A stretch of 34,164 nucleotides of DNA from a virus (IMGVR_UViG_3300032213_000993:1-34164); one strand, 5' to 3'. Positions 6,047 to 15,104 are shown, counted from the first letter of the stretch. A program made the numbers and translations. Notes: generated by a model not told the origin, from the letters alone.

Positions 6047-8023
6047 ATGAAGCAACCTACCAGCAATAAGCCTTATTGGGCAACACTACCTGAAGATGAG
6101 ATAGCAGATTCTATATTAGACAAAGTTGATCGTTATTACAGGTACTTACGCTCTTCTGGTCGCCTAGAACTCTATAAGAGATCTTGGTCATACTACTACA
6201 GACCACGCATAAATGGCGCTATGATAGGATCTGGCGGTGAACAAGGTGAACTTTCAACACTCTCTGTCAACCACTACCGTAACTTATTACTACACCTAGA
6301 GACAATGACTACCCAACAAAGGGCAGCATTTGAACCACGCGCAACCAACACTGATGTTAAGAGTCTATCACAAGTCATCCTAGCAACAGGACTACTAGAC
6401 TATTATATGAGAGAGAAAAAACTAGAACGCTTTATAGTTCAAGCAGTTAAAGACTCACTTATCTTCTCTGAAGGTTTCGTAAGGGCTGAATGGGATGCTA
6501 CACTAGGTAAACAATATGGTCTCACTGCTACCGGTCAACCTCAATACGAGGGTGATATGCGGTACACAAACTATATTCCTATCAACGTAATACGTGACTT
6601 TACACAAACTTCATCTACTCAAGCTGACTGGTACATCCTACGTGATTTTCAGAATAAGTACACTTTAGCCGCCAAGTTCCCAGAATTAGAAGAAGACATC
6701 CTATCTAGTACACAGGACATCTCTGACTTAGTAGAGACATCACTATTCACAGCAGAGTCACTAGAAGAGTGTGATAACATTGCCGTTTATACACTTGTAC
6801 ACAAACCTACACCTGCTCTACCTGAAGGTAGATATACTACTTGCCTAGAGAATGGTACAGTAATGATGAATGGTCCTATCCCATATAAGGATAACCACGT
6901 TTATCGTATTGCCCCAGATGAAGAGACTGGCACAATCTTTGGTTATACAGTAGGCTTTGACCTTATGCCTATGCAGGAAGCAATAGATTCACTATATTCT
7001 ACTGTAGTGACTAACCAAGCTACATTCGGTGTACAGAACATCTTAGTACCTAAAGGACATGACTTATCCACCCCACAAATGTCTGGTGGCTTAAATGTAA
7101 TGGAATATGACCCAAAGATAGGTAAACCTGAAGCACTAAACCTTACTCAGACTCCAGCTGAAATCTTTAACTTTATGCAGACATTAGAACACCTTATGGA
7201 GACTATATCAGGTGTAAACAGTGTAGCACGTGGTAACCCTGAAGCTTCACTTAAGTCTGGTGCTGCTCTAGCACTAGTACAATCTATGGCTATTCAGTTC
7301 TCTATGTCATTACAACGCTCTTACTCACAACTTATTGAAGACTTAGGTACAGGAACAATCAACATCCTTAAGGATTACGCTGCTGTACCACGTGTAGCTG
7401 CTATTGCTGGTAAGTCTAATAGACCTTTAATGAAGGAGTTTACCGGTGACGACCTTAATGCTATTAATCGTGTTATGGTGGATATGGGTAATCCTATGAC
7501 TAGAACTACAGCTGGTAAAGTGAACCTAGCTGAAACACTATTACAAAACGGCCTAATTGACAATCCAGATCAGTATTTACAAGTAGTTACGACTGGTAAG
7601 CTTGAACCTCTAATAGAAGGTAAGCAAGCACAACTACTACTAATCAAAGCTGAGAATGAAGGTCTATCTGAAGGACAACCACAACGTGCCTTAGCTACAG
7701 ATAACCACGCTAAGCACATTCTTGAACATTCGGTAGTACTAGCCAACCCCGAAATCAGACAAGATCCTAACAATCCAGTAGTACAAGCTACTCTAGATCA
7801 CATCTCTGAACATATGGCTATGCTCAATAACCCTGGCTTACAACAACTTAGTGCGGTACTACACCATGAACCAGCACCGCCTCCACCAATGGCACCTCAG
7901 GCTAGTCAAGGTATGCAACCTACTAATCCAGCAGGCCCTAATATGCCTAGTCAACCTAATATGCCATCACCACCAGCCGGAACAGATGAACGATCTGCGG
8001 CTATTATAGAAGGCCAAAAGTAA
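6047..8023 (+). CDS. Portal (head-tail connector) protein
   Basis: A 658-aa protein in the place expected for the portal, between TerL and scaffold, and of the length typical of podovirus portals. The N-terminal region (DRYYRYLRSSGRLELYKRSW) and the central NHYRNLLLHLETMTTQQRA and SGVNSVARGNPEASLKSGAA regions match the general pattern of podovirus portals, including a Gly/Ala-rich loop before the barrel helices. The last about 60 residues are a proline-, glutamine- and methionine-rich tail (PAPPPPMAPQ). It would form the dodecameric ring at one vertex. Identification rests on context and pattern. Confidence 0.9.
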   Translation: MKQPTSNKPYWATLPEDEIADSILDKVDRYYRYLRSSGRLELYKRSWSYYYRPRINGAMIGSGGEQGELSTLSVNHYRNLLLHLETMTTQQRAAFEPRATNTDVKSLSQVILATGLLDYYMREKKLERFIVQAVKDSLIFSEGFVRAEWDATLGKQYGLTATGQPQYEGDMRYTNYIPINVIRDFTQTSSTQADWYILRDFQNKYTLAAKFPELEEDILSSTQDISDLVETSLFTAESLEECDNIAVYTLVHKPTPALPEGRYTTCLENGTVMMNGPIPYKDNHVYRIAPDEETGTIFGYTVGFDLMPMQEAIDSLYSTVVTNQATFGVQNILVPKGHDLSTPQMSGGLNVMEYDPKIGKPEALNLTQTPAEIFNFMQTLEHLMETISGVNSVARGNPEASLKSGAALALVQSMAIQFSMSLQRSYSQLIEDLGTGTINILKDYAAVPRVAAIAGKSNRPLMKEFTGDDLNAINRVMVDMGNPMTRTTAGKVNLAETLLQNGLIDNPDQYLQVVTTGKLEPLIEGKQAQLLLIKAENEGLSEGQPQRALATDNHAKHILEHSVVLANPEIRQDPNNPVVQATLDHISEHMAMLNNPGLQQLSAVLHHEPAPPPPMAPQASQGMQPTNPAGPNMPSQPNMPSPPAGTDERSAAIIEGQK

Positions 8024-8030
8024 CAAGTTA

Positions 8031-8078
8031 TATGGCATTTCGCCATACGCTAATATAAGACCCATTTAATTACGGTCT
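8031..8078 (+). other. Two hairpins between portal and scaffold
   Basis: TATGGC (8031-8036) pairs with GCCATA (8042-8047), and AGACC (8058-8062) pairs with GGTCT (8074-8078). Neither is followed by a T-run. They may be RNA-processing or stability structures that set different expression of portal and scaffold. Confidence 0.4.
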
Positions 8079-8090
8079 AGAAGGAAAAAC

Positions 8091-9086
8091 ATGTCAGATC
8101 CAGTAGTTCCAGTAACAACCGCACCAGTGTCTACACCAGTAGTGACACCCACTGAACCTACCTTTAATGGTAAGAGTTTGATGGACTTAAACGGTGAAGA
8201 AGCCAAAGCTTACGTAGAAAGTCTTAAAGCTCCTAAAGAGACTAAAGAACCAACCGCACCTAAAGTACCTGTCCAAACACCTAAGGAAGAAGCAAGTATC
8301 TCTGATATAGCTAAAGAAGCTATTAAGAAGTGGAAGGTTAAGGTTGATGGTAAAGAAGAAGAAGTTGATGAAAATGAACTAGTTAGAGGTTATTCTCACC
8401 AGAAAGCCGCTAATAAGAAGCTACAAGAAGGTATAGCAGCTAAGAGACAAGCAGAAGAATTCATCGCTTTAATGAAAGATCCTAGTAAGTTCTATGAAGC
8501 TGCAAACAAACTAGGCCATGATCCTCGCAAACTAGCTGAAGAGTACCTAGCCAAGCAACTGGAAGATGAACTATTAGATCCTAGGGATAAAGAATTAAAG
8601 ATAGCTAGAGAGAAGCTTAAGAAGATAGACGAAATGGAAGCTGAACAGAAACGTCAAGTAGAAGCACAACGCATGGAACAACTAGAAGCTAAGTACACTA
8701 AGGACTATAATGATTCTTTTGTAGCAGCTTTAGCAGAGTCTAAACTACCAGCTACTAAACCTATGGTTGCTGAAATGGCTAAATATATCAGTCGTTCCGC
8801 TAAGATAGGGTTTGAAATGACCCCATCAGAAGCTGCTCAGTTGGTTAAGGAAGACATACAGAAAGCCCAACTAGCCCTATTCCAAGACGCAGATGGTGAT
8901 ACACTACTTCGCCTATTGGGTGATCAAACTGCTGCTAAGATCCTACAAGCTAGGGGAGCTAAGGTAAAGACCCCAGAAGACCAGCTTAGGACACCATCCA
9001 ACCAAGGAGAGCCACGAGAGAGGGTTAGAGACACCTCTAAACGTATGACTCCTAAGGAATGGAAAGAATTTAATAGGAAAAAGTAG
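8091..9086 (+). CDS. Scaffolding protein
   Basis: A 331-aa, highly charged protein placed between portal and major capsid protein, the usual scaffold slot. The N-terminal about 80 residues are rich in Pro/Thr/Val; the centre (about 130-225) is Lys/Glu/Gln-rich coiled coil (KIDEMEAEQKRQVEAQRMEQ); and the C terminus is basic (TPKEWKEFNRKK), as in scaffolds that bind the coat protein through a basic C-terminal helix. It would guide procapsid assembly and then leave. No protease motif is seen. Confidence 0.85.
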   Translation: MSDPVVPVTTAPVSTPVVTPTEPTFNGKSLMDLNGEEAKAYVESLKAPKETKEPTAPKVPVQTPKEEASISDIAKEAIKKWKVKVDGKEEEVDENELVRGYSHQKAANKKLQEGIAAKRQAEEFIALMKDPSKFYEAANKLGHDPRKLAEEYLAKQLEDELLDPRDKELKIAREKLKKIDEMEAEQKRQVEAQRMEQLEAKYTKDYNDSFVAALAESKLPATKPMVAEMAKYISRSAKIGFEMTPSEAAQLVKEDIQKAQLALFQDADGDTLLRLLGDQTAAKILQARGAKVKTPEDQLRTPSNQGEPRERVRDTSKRMTPKEWKEFNRKK

Positions 9087-9091
9087 ACTTT

Positions 9092-9101
9092 TAATACTTT
9101 A
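9092..9101 (+). promoter_or_regulatory. TAATACTTTA element 3
   Basis: Exact 10-mer preceded by T. Unlike most other copies, no ATG follows at 18-26 bases: the ribosome-binding-like AAGGGAGA at 9108-9115 leads into a frame without a normal start codon (9115-9240). The capsid gene starts at 9277. Confidence 0.62.
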
Positions 9102-9114
9102 ACTTATAAGGGAG

Positions 9115-9240
9115 ATTCCTGGCGCTGCGGCTACCACAAAGAATCTTATCTCTTTACTTGACAGGCAGAACATACAGGATGCTACGGCTACCCTCAAAGA
9201 ACTACCGACGCTAGACAAACAAACGGATCAACACAAATAA
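9115..9240 (+). CDS. Small open frame without a standard start codon
   Basis: The frame is open from 9103 to TAA 9238-9240. From GGC 9121 it reads as a plausible 39-residue helical protein (includes KNLISLLDRQNIQDATATLK). It follows a TAATACTTTA element and a Shine-Dalgarno-like AAGGGAGA exactly where the other units place their ATG, yet only ATA 9106 or ATT 9115 could start it in frame. A CTG at 9119 is in another frame that stops after 32 codons. It could use ATT, carry a sequence error or lost start, or be a remnant. The segments GCTGCGGCTACC and GCTACGGCTACC repeat in frame 18 codons apart. Confidence 0.4.
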   Translation: MPGAAATTKNLISLLDRQNIQDATATLKELPTLDKQTDQHK

Positions 9241-9276
9241 ACATGAGCTAAGGCTCTAAAATTAAAGGACATTATC

Positions 9277-10578
9277 ATGGCAATTGACTCAGGCACACTT
9301 AACGCACTCTATAAAGTCGCATATGCTAAAGGCGTAGAAGACCTAATCCCAAAAGCTAGCAAACTAGCTTCAATGATCTCTTTCGTTCCTTCCGAGCTAC
9401 AAAACGGTAAGCAGTACGAACAAGCAGTTATCCTATCCGGTGAAAGTGGATTCACCTATTCTCTTGACAGCCAATCAGCTTACGACCTTAACGAGTCTGT
9501 AGGTATGACCATGCAGTCAGCAATCGTTCCTGGTGCCGACATCGTTCTTGACTCTACAGTAGGTTACAACCAAGCAGCTCGTGCTAGCCACTCTGCTACA
9601 GCCTTTAAGAGTGCAATGTCAACCAAGTTCGAAAACATGCTTAAGTCTTCTGAGAAGAGACTAGAAATTGCAATGCTTTATGGTAGTGACAAGATTGCTT
9701 CTTCTGCTACACAAACAGTAACTATTGCTTCCTCTATGCTTCCTCTAATAATCAGCACTGCCGATTGGGCATCTGGTATCTGGGCAGGATCTGAAAACGC
9801 TAACGTAGTTTTCGTTAAAGCCTCTGATAACACAGCTGTAGACTCACTACGATCTTTCAAGATTGCTAAAGTTGATGTTGATAACCGCACTCTTTACCTA
9901 GCTGCTGGTACTGCTGGAACTGCTGGAACACTTACTACCCTTGAAACTGCTGTTGAAGCTTATGGTTGTAACGTCCACTTCTATGGTTCAGTATCCGGTT
10001 CTGCTGGAACTTTCGCTTTTGCTGAAATGGCTGGACTTAAGAAGATCTTCACTAACACTGGATCACTTTTCGGTATCGACGCTGGTACATACAACTTATG
10101 GAAAGGTAACAGCGTTGCTGTAACTGGACAATTAACTATGCAGAAAGTACTTGCTTCTGTTTCTAAAGCTGTACAACGTGGACTTGATAGTGACGTTACT
10201 CTAGTTTGTAACCCACAAACATGGGCTGACCTTGCTTCTAACTTAGCCGCTCTAAGACGTTTCGACGGGTCATACAGCAAGAAGAAGTCTTCTAATGGTA
10301 GCGAAGAACTTGAATATGTTGGACAAAACGGAATAATCAAGATTGTTCCTTACAACATCGTTAAAGAAGGTGATTGCTTCATTTTCCCAGAAGATAAGTG
10401 TATGAGAATTGGTGCTCGTGAGCTTAGCCTTAACGACCCAACACGTCCAGCTGACGAGATCTTCTTCACTATCCCAGCAAAAGCAGGAATTGGCCTACGT
10501 GCTTACACAAACCAAGCTGTATTCGTTGAAGCTCCGGCTCAGTGCGTATACATCTCTGGTATCGTTAACAGTTTATAA
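9277..10578 (+). CDS. Major capsid protein
   Basis: A 433-aa protein after the scaffold gene, without cysteine-rich or enzymatic motifs. It has an N-terminal helical region, an Ala/Ser/Gly-rich middle, and the segment VTLVCNPQTWADLASNLAAL followed by FDGSYSKKKSS, which matches a common pattern in podovirus coat proteins of the HK97 fold (spine helix followed by a P-loop-like strand). The length fits. A strong terminator directly after it suggests it is made in large amounts. The Shine-Dalgarno TTAAAGGA lies 7 bases before ATG 9277. Confidence 0.88.
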   Translation: MAIDSGTLNALYKVAYAKGVEDLIPKASKLASMISFVPSELQNGKQYEQAVILSGESGFTYSLDSQSAYDLNESVGMTMQSAIVPGADIVLDSTVGYNQAARASHSATAFKSAMSTKFENMLKSSEKRLEIAMLYGSDKIASSATQTVTIASSMLPLIISTADWASGIWAGSENANVVFVKASDNTAVDSLRSFKIAKVDVDNRTLYLAAGTAGTAGTLTTLETAVEAYGCNVHFYGSVSGSAGTFAFAEMAGLKKIFTNTGSLFGIDAGTYNLWKGNSVAVTGQLTMQKVLASVSKAVQRGLDSDVTLVCNPQTWADLASNLAALRRFDGSYSKKKSSNGSEELEYVGQNGIIKIVPYNIVKEGDCFIFPEDKCMRIGARELSLNDPTRPADEIFFTIPAKAGIGLRAYTNQAVFVEAPAQCVYISGIVNSL

Positions 10579-10586
10579 CCTGACCT

Positions 10587-10628
10587 GAAGGCTAGCTAAT
10601 AGTAGAGCTAGGACTAGCCTTCTTTTTC
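10587..10628 (+). terminator. Rho-independent terminator after the capsid gene
   Basis: GAAGGCTAG (10587-10595) pairs with CTAGCCTTC (10614-10622), a perfect 9-bp stem, followed by TTTTT. The 18-base loop contains a further CTAG-type pairing. The position just after the capsid gene is where T7-like phages also terminate. Confidence 0.85.
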
Positions 10629-10646
10629 TCTTAGAAAGGAGAATCG

Positions 10647-11171
10647 ATGTCTTTACAAAGAATAATTATCGATACAGGTAGTGCAACTGCTGATGACTTC
10701 AAGAGCAAGTGTGATTTGGCTCCATTAGGATTGCCAGGACTACAAAATCTTGAGAGCTTTATTGGATCTATACCTAATCAAAACAGTTCGTTACTGGAAG
10801 TGAAAGTAGGTGCGGTACAAGCTACTGCTACTATTACTTCTACTGGATCTGCGGTAGCTGCTGAAACTATGTCACTACTTAACGTCACTCTAACAGCCAA
10901 GGCTTCTGGCGCAGTTGCTGCTTCAGGTGAGTTTAACATCTCTGGTACAGTTGCTACCCAAGCTACTAGTATTGCACTCGCAATCAATAGCGTATCAACA
11001 CTTACTGGTAAAGTTACAGCAACAGCAGCCTTAGGTGTAGTTACAGTAACAGCTGTAGTTCCTGGTTTAATAGGAAATGGCTTGCAAATCAGCGAATCAC
11101 TCACTAACGTCGCAGTAGTTGCCTTCTCTGCTGGTACTGATGGCACGGCTTACACATTAGACCTTAGATAA
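10647..11171 (+). CDS. Putative capsid decoration or head structural protein
   Basis: A 174-aa protein rich in Ala, Val, Thr and Ser. Residues about 55-165 alternate short strands (ATITSTGSAVAAETMSL, VTATAALGVVTVTAVVPGL) with one helix (QATSIALAINSVSTLTG), a beta-sandwich-like pattern found as an inserted domain in many phage virion proteins. It lies between two terminators directly after the capsid gene, a common location for decoration proteins. The role is inferred from position and composition. The Shine-Dalgarno GAAAGGAGAA precedes the ATG. Confidence 0.65.
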   Translation: MSLQRIIIDTGSATADDFKSKCDLAPLGLPGLQNLESFIGSIPNQNSSLLEVKVGAVQATATITSTGSAVAAETMSLLNVTLTAKASGAVAASGEFNISGTVATQATSIALAINSVSTLTGKVTATAALGVVTVTAVVPGLIGNGLQISESLTNVAVVAFSAGTDGTAYTLDLR

Positions 11172-11192
11172 GGTATATCACAACCTGTTAAC

Positions 11193-11227
11193 GGGTCTAG
11201 GAGATTAACGCTCTTAGACCCCTTTTT
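11193..11227 (+). terminator. Rho-independent terminator before fibre unit
   Basis: GGGTCTAGGAG (11193-11203) pairs with CTCTTAGACCC (11211-11221) with one G-T wobble and a 7-base loop, then C and TTTTT. The last T of the tract is the first base of TAATACTTTA element 4. Confidence 0.87.
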
Positions 11228-11236
11228 AATACTTTA
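11227..11236 (+). promoter_or_regulatory. TAATACTTTA element 4
   Basis: Exact 10-mer preceded by T, fused to the end of the preceding terminator and 19 bases before the fibre start codon. The terminator-then-element order argues that the element restarts transcription. Confidence 0.7.
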
Positions 11237-11255
11237 CTAAGAGGTACTTAACTAT

Positions 11256-14200
11256 ATGGCCGTTACTTTAAATGTAAATGGAAACTATTATTACTACCCA
11301 GAACAGGGTGACTTAAACTGGGGTACCGATGCCACAGATTGGGCCGTAGCTGTTACTGGTGGTATGTTACAAAAAGCTGGTGGATCTTTTATCCTCCAAT
11401 CTGAAGTAGACTTTGGCGCAAACTATGGTCTAAAATCACTATATTACAAATCACGCACAACTAACCCCGCTACTTCTGGTCAAATAAGACTAGCAGTATC
11501 AGATACTATATCCTTTAGAAACAATGCCAACTCAGGCAACCTAGCCTTATCTGTGAATGGCAGTGACCAACTACTATTTAACGGTTCTGCCTTAGGTGGA
11601 GTTTGGGGTAGCATTACAGGTACACTATCTTCACAAACAGATTTACAAACAGCTCTAAATGCTAAAGTTGCTGGCCCAGCATCGGCTACTGATAATGCCT
11701 TAGTTAGATTTGATGCCACTACGGGTAAACTTATACAAGATAGTTCTGCTATACTAGATGATTCAGCTAACCTATCTGGTCTAAAAACTGCTGAACTACG
11801 CAATGATGACGACTTAACTTCACCTACCACTCCTGTAATCAGGATGGAGAACCAAAATAGTACATCTACCTCTGCTGCTCATGTTGAATTTAGGCGTTCT
11901 AGGGCATCTACTGCTGACCTAAGCAATGGTGACACAGTAGGTAGACAAGATTATCACGGTAGACATAACTCTTCTTGGGCTTCTATAGCCAAAATGGAAG
12001 TATTATATACAGGTAATGGTACTACTCGCTTAGGCGATATAGTCCTTTACACGGCTAATGCTGGTGCACCTGCTGAAAGACTTAGGATTAAGGCTGATGG
12101 ATCTTTAACTTTAGCCTCTGCTACAGTATCTACCGTACCTTACTTTGACGCTAGCAAGAATCTAGTGAGTTCTTCTGTCACTCCTACTGAATTAGGATAT
12201 GTTTCAGGTGTAACTTCAGCTATTCAAACGCAACTTAATGCTAAACAAGCAACTGGCAACTATATTACAGCTTTAACTGGTGAAGTAACGGCCTCAGGAC
12301 CTGGTTCTGCTACTGCTACTGTGACTAATTCTGCGGTAATAGCTAAGGTACTTACTGGCTATGTCTCAGGTGCTGGTACGGTTGCTGCTACAGATTCTAT
12401 TCTCCAAGCAATTCAGAAGCTTAACGGTAATGATGCTACTAATGCTAACCTTACTGGCGTAGTTACGTCCGTAGGTAATGCTACTTCTATTGCTAACGGT
12501 GTTATCACTAACGCTATGCTAGCCAACGCTGCTGTAGCTAATCTATCTGGTACTAACACAGGTGATCAAACCTCTGTTTCTGGCAACTCCGGTTCTACTG
12601 ATGCTCTTAAATCAGCTACAACTACCATTAACGTATCTGCGGCTACTGCACCTTCAGCAAATCAGGTGCTTACGGCTACTTCTAGTACCACAGCTACATG
12701 GCAAACACCTGTTACAGGTTTTGCTGACCCAATGACTACTCGTGGTGATATAATCTACCGTAACGCCTCTAACGTCACCTCTAGACTAGGTAGAGGCGCT
12801 AATACTTATGTTCTTACCTCAGATGGTACAGATATATCCTGGGCAGCATCAGCTAGCGGTGGAGCTAATACAGCTTTATCAAACCTAGCATCTGTTGCTA
12901 TAAATGATTCACTTATATTCGGTACTAGTGTCAATGGTATTTTAAAAACCAATGATGGTACTGGCGGAACTGCTTCTGAAAACATACAAGTCGGATCAGG
13001 AAACCAAAGCGGTTCTGCTAATACTGGTTATGCGTGGCTTAGAACTGGTGATACTAATCTAGGTACAGGTAACTCAGGTAACGTTTTAATTAACTCAGGT
13101 ACAGCAGCTACTAGTCATACAACAGGTAGTGTTTCTATATCTTCAGGTGATACAGGTACAGGTACCACAGGTTCACTATCTTTAACATCTGGATCTGCAT
13201 CTGGAGCAGGTACTTCTGGTAATATAACACTTTCCATTGGTACTACTTCTGGCGGTACTAGAGGTAAAATCAAGTTCGTAGATGGTAGTGAAGGTACTAC
13301 TGGTCACGTTTGGACATCAACCGATACTGTTGGTAACGGACATTGGGCAGCTGCATCTGGTGGCGGTGATATGGTACTTGCCTCAGTACAAACAGTAACT
13401 GGTGCTAAAACTTTCGGTACTATTGGTGGAGCGGTAGGTAAGTTTATACTTGCAGGTTCTACTTCAGGTTCATCTATCCTTAATGCGGCAGCAATAGCAG
13501 GATCTACCACCCTTACATTACCAGGAACTACTGGAACTTTAGTAGGTAGTGGTGATACAGGAACAGTTACTAGTACAATGCTTGCTGGTTCTATAGCACT
13601 ATCTAAATTAGCAGCTTTAACTGTATCTAGGGCATTGCAAACTAACTCTTCAACTGGTGCGATAGAAGTATCTTCAGTCACCAATACTGAATTGGGCTAC
13701 TTATCGGGCGTTACATCATCAATACAGACACAGATTGATGCTAAAGGCGTTGGTGATATGGTACTTGCCTCAGTACAAACAGTAACTGGAGCTAAGACAT
13801 TTGGTACCATAGGCGGAGCGGTAGGTAAACTTATACTTGCTGGTTCTACATCAGGCTCTTCTATCCTTAACGCTGCTGCTATAGCGGGTTCTACTACAAT
13901 AACGTTACCAGGAACTACTGGAACTTTAGCTTTAAATCCAATGACAACTGGTGGCGATATAGTTTATGGTGGTGCATCTGGCGTAGAAACTAGACTTGCC
14001 AATGGTTCTTCAGGACAAGTATTAACTTCAGCTGGTGGTACATCAGCCCCTACATGGGGTGCAGGTACAACTGCTGCCACTGCCTCTACTGTTGCTGGTA
14101 GAGATGCTAACGCAAACATTACCGTAAAGAGCATGATTGAAGGTTGGACAACTACCGCTACTGCCGGTGGTACAACAAACATGACTATTGCTAGCAATCC

Positions 14201-14621
14201 TAACCAAGTTTGGACAGGAACTCTTGCGCAAACAGTCACATTGCCTACTACAAGCGTTGCTCAAGGTCAAAGATGGGTTATATCCAACGAATCAACTAGT
14301 GCTATTACTGTTCAATCGTCTGGTGCCAATACAATTAAGGTAATGGTTCCAAGTTCATATGCTACATTTACTGCCGTAGTAGCTACACCTACAACTGCCG
14401 CTAACTGGCGAGTAGATTATACTTCAAGTGAAGTTCTCACCACTATCGGTGATACAGATTACGCTGGTACGAACGGCATTAGGACTAGGTTGGCAGCTGG
14501 TACTGCTGGCCAGGTATTACAAAGTAATGGTGCCTCAGCTCCTTCTTGGGTAACTCCAGCAACCTCATCAGGTACTACTGGTCGTATATTTAACGTCGCT
14601 AACTCATTTTACGTCATATAA
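11256..14621 (+). CDS. Long tail fibre protein 1
   Basis: An 1121-aa repetitive fibre. Residues about 1-115 are related to the start of the fibre at 16280 (shared LQKAGG, LYYKS/AYYKS, IRLAV-DTI and FRNNANS patterns), so they are probably the virion-attachment domain. The shaft is rich in Ser/Thr/Gly/Ala/Asn and has fibre modules such as TELGYVSGVTSAIQTQLNAK. A 59-residue module occurs twice (13365-13541 and 13752-13928). The C terminus (TVTLPTTSVAQGQRWVISN and later) is a beta-rich tip. No S74 chaperone domain is visible at its end. It would bind host surface receptors. Confidence 0.88.
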   Translation: MAVTLNVNGNYYYYPEQGDLNWGTDATDWAVAVTGGMLQKAGGSFILQSEVDFGANYGLKSLYYKSRTTNPATSGQIRLAVSDTISFRNNANSGNLALSVNGSDQLLFNGSALGGVWGSITGTLSSQTDLQTALNAKVAGPASATDNALVRFDATTGKLIQDSSAILDDSANLSGLKTAELRNDDDLTSPTTPVIRMENQNSTSTSAAHVEFRRSRASTADLSNGDTVGRQDYHGRHNSSWASIAKMEVLYTGNGTTRLGDIVLYTANAGAPAERLRIKADGSLTLASATVSTVPYFDASKNLVSSSVTPTELGYVSGVTSAIQTQLNAKQATGNYITALTGEVTASGPGSATATVTNSAVIAKVLTGYVSGAGTVAATDSILQAIQKLNGNDATNANLTGVVTSVGNATSIANGVITNAMLANAAVANLSGTNTGDQTSVSGNSGSTDALKSATTTINVSAATAPSANQVLTATSSTTATWQTPVTGFADPMTTRGDIIYRNASNVTSRLGRGANTYVLTSDGTDISWAASASGGANTALSNLASVAINDSLIFGTSVNGILKTNDGTGGTASENIQVGSGNQSGSANTGYAWLRTGDTNLGTGNSGNVLINSGTAATSHTTGSVSISSGDTGTGTTGSLSLTSGSASGAGTSGNITLSIGTTSGGTRGKIKFVDGSEGTTGHVWTSTDTVGNGHWAAASGGGDMVLASVQTVTGAKTFGTIGGAVGKFILAGSTSGSSILNAAAIAGSTTLTLPGTTGTLVGSGDTGTVTSTMLAGSIALSKLAALTVSRALQTNSSTGAIEVSSVTNTELGYLSGVTSSIQTQIDAKGVGDMVLASVQTVTGAKTFGTIGGAVGKLILAGSTSGSSILNAAAIAGSTTITLPGTTGTLALNPMTTGGDIVYGGASGVETRLANGSSGQVLTSAGGTSAPTWGAGTTAATASTVAGRDANANITVKSMIEGWTTTATAGGTTNMTIASNPNQVWTGTLAQTVTLPTTSVAQGQRWVISNESTSAITVQSSGANTIKVMVPSSYATFTAVVATPTTAANWRVDYTSSEVLTTIGDTDYAGTNGIRTRLAAGTAGQVLQSNGASAPSWVTPATSSGTTGRIFNVANSFYVI
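13365..13541 (+). repeat. Fibre 1 shaft module, copy A
   Basis: A 177-bp in-frame module beginning GDMVLASVQTVTGAKTFG. Copy B at 13752-13928 encodes 57 of the same 59 residues (F/L and L/I replacements), while the DNA differs at many synonymous positions. Confidence 0.85.
13752..13928 (+). repeat. Fibre 1 shaft module, copy B
   Basis: Second copy of the 59-residue module, 387 bp after copy A and in the same frame. Third-position differences (for example GGTGCTAAAACTTTC against GGAGCTAAGACATTT) show the duplication is old or was domesticated against recombination. Confidence 0.85.
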
Positions 14622-14633
14622 AGGAAATAACAA

Positions 14634-15104
14634 ATGGCAGCAAACACATCCCCGATTTTCAGTTTAACCCCACTAGTACAAAAATCTAGCATTACTAACA
14701 GTATCACAGCTTTAACTGTTTCTAACGGTACAGCAGCTACTGGTGTGTCAGGTACTACTGGCGAAATGGTAGTGGTAGCTACTGGTGGAACTGATGGTTC
14801 ATATCTACAGCGTCTACGACTTAGATGGACAGCTTCAGCAGCAGCAACAGCCACTACTGCTACAGTTGTAAGGTTATATGTCTCTACTGTATCATCTGGA
14901 GCCACTACATCATCCAATACTTACTGTATAGAAGAGGTTACTATGGCTGTACAAACAGCAGCCAGTTCATCTACTGCCACATTCCCCATAGATATACCAC
15001 TTAACTTTATCCTACCTTCAGGTAGTTACCTATTGGCCTCTGTTCATCAAAAACCAGCAGCTAGCACTGAAGTTTGTATGACTGTATATGGTGGTAACTA
15101 TTAA
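14634..15104 (+). CDS. Putative fibre-associated structural protein, 156 aa
   Basis: A beta-rich protein dominated by Thr, Ala, Ser and Val, with strands such as EMVVVATGGTDGSYLQRLRL and TATVVRLYVSTV, and a C terminus PSGSYLLASVHQK. No family is named. It sits between fibre 1 and a glycine-rich adhesin and overlaps the latter by one base (TAATG), so a role in the fibre tip or as an accessory adhesin is likely. The Shine-Dalgarno AAAGGAAAT precedes the ATG. Confidence 0.65.
   Translation: MAANTSPIFSLTPLVQKSSITNSITALTVSNGTAATGVSGTTGEMVVVATGGTDGSYLQRLRLRWTASAAATATTATVVRLYVSTVSSGATTSSNTYCIEEVTMAVQTAASSSTATFPIDIPLNFILPSGSYLLASVHQKPAASTEVCMTVYGGNY

Noticed and set aside
9119-9217. CTG-start reading of the small frame before the capsid gene
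   Set aside because: From CTG 9119 the frame gives a 32-residue Leu/Arg-rich peptide with no protein-like pattern, and CTG is a very rare start; the other frame reads better.
13304-13684. Reverse-strand 126-codon frame in fibre 1
   Set aside because: It is a shadow of the repetitive Ala/Thr/Gly-rich fibre codons and has no ribosome-binding site; the same applies to 10778-11146, 11480-11830 and 16897-17277.
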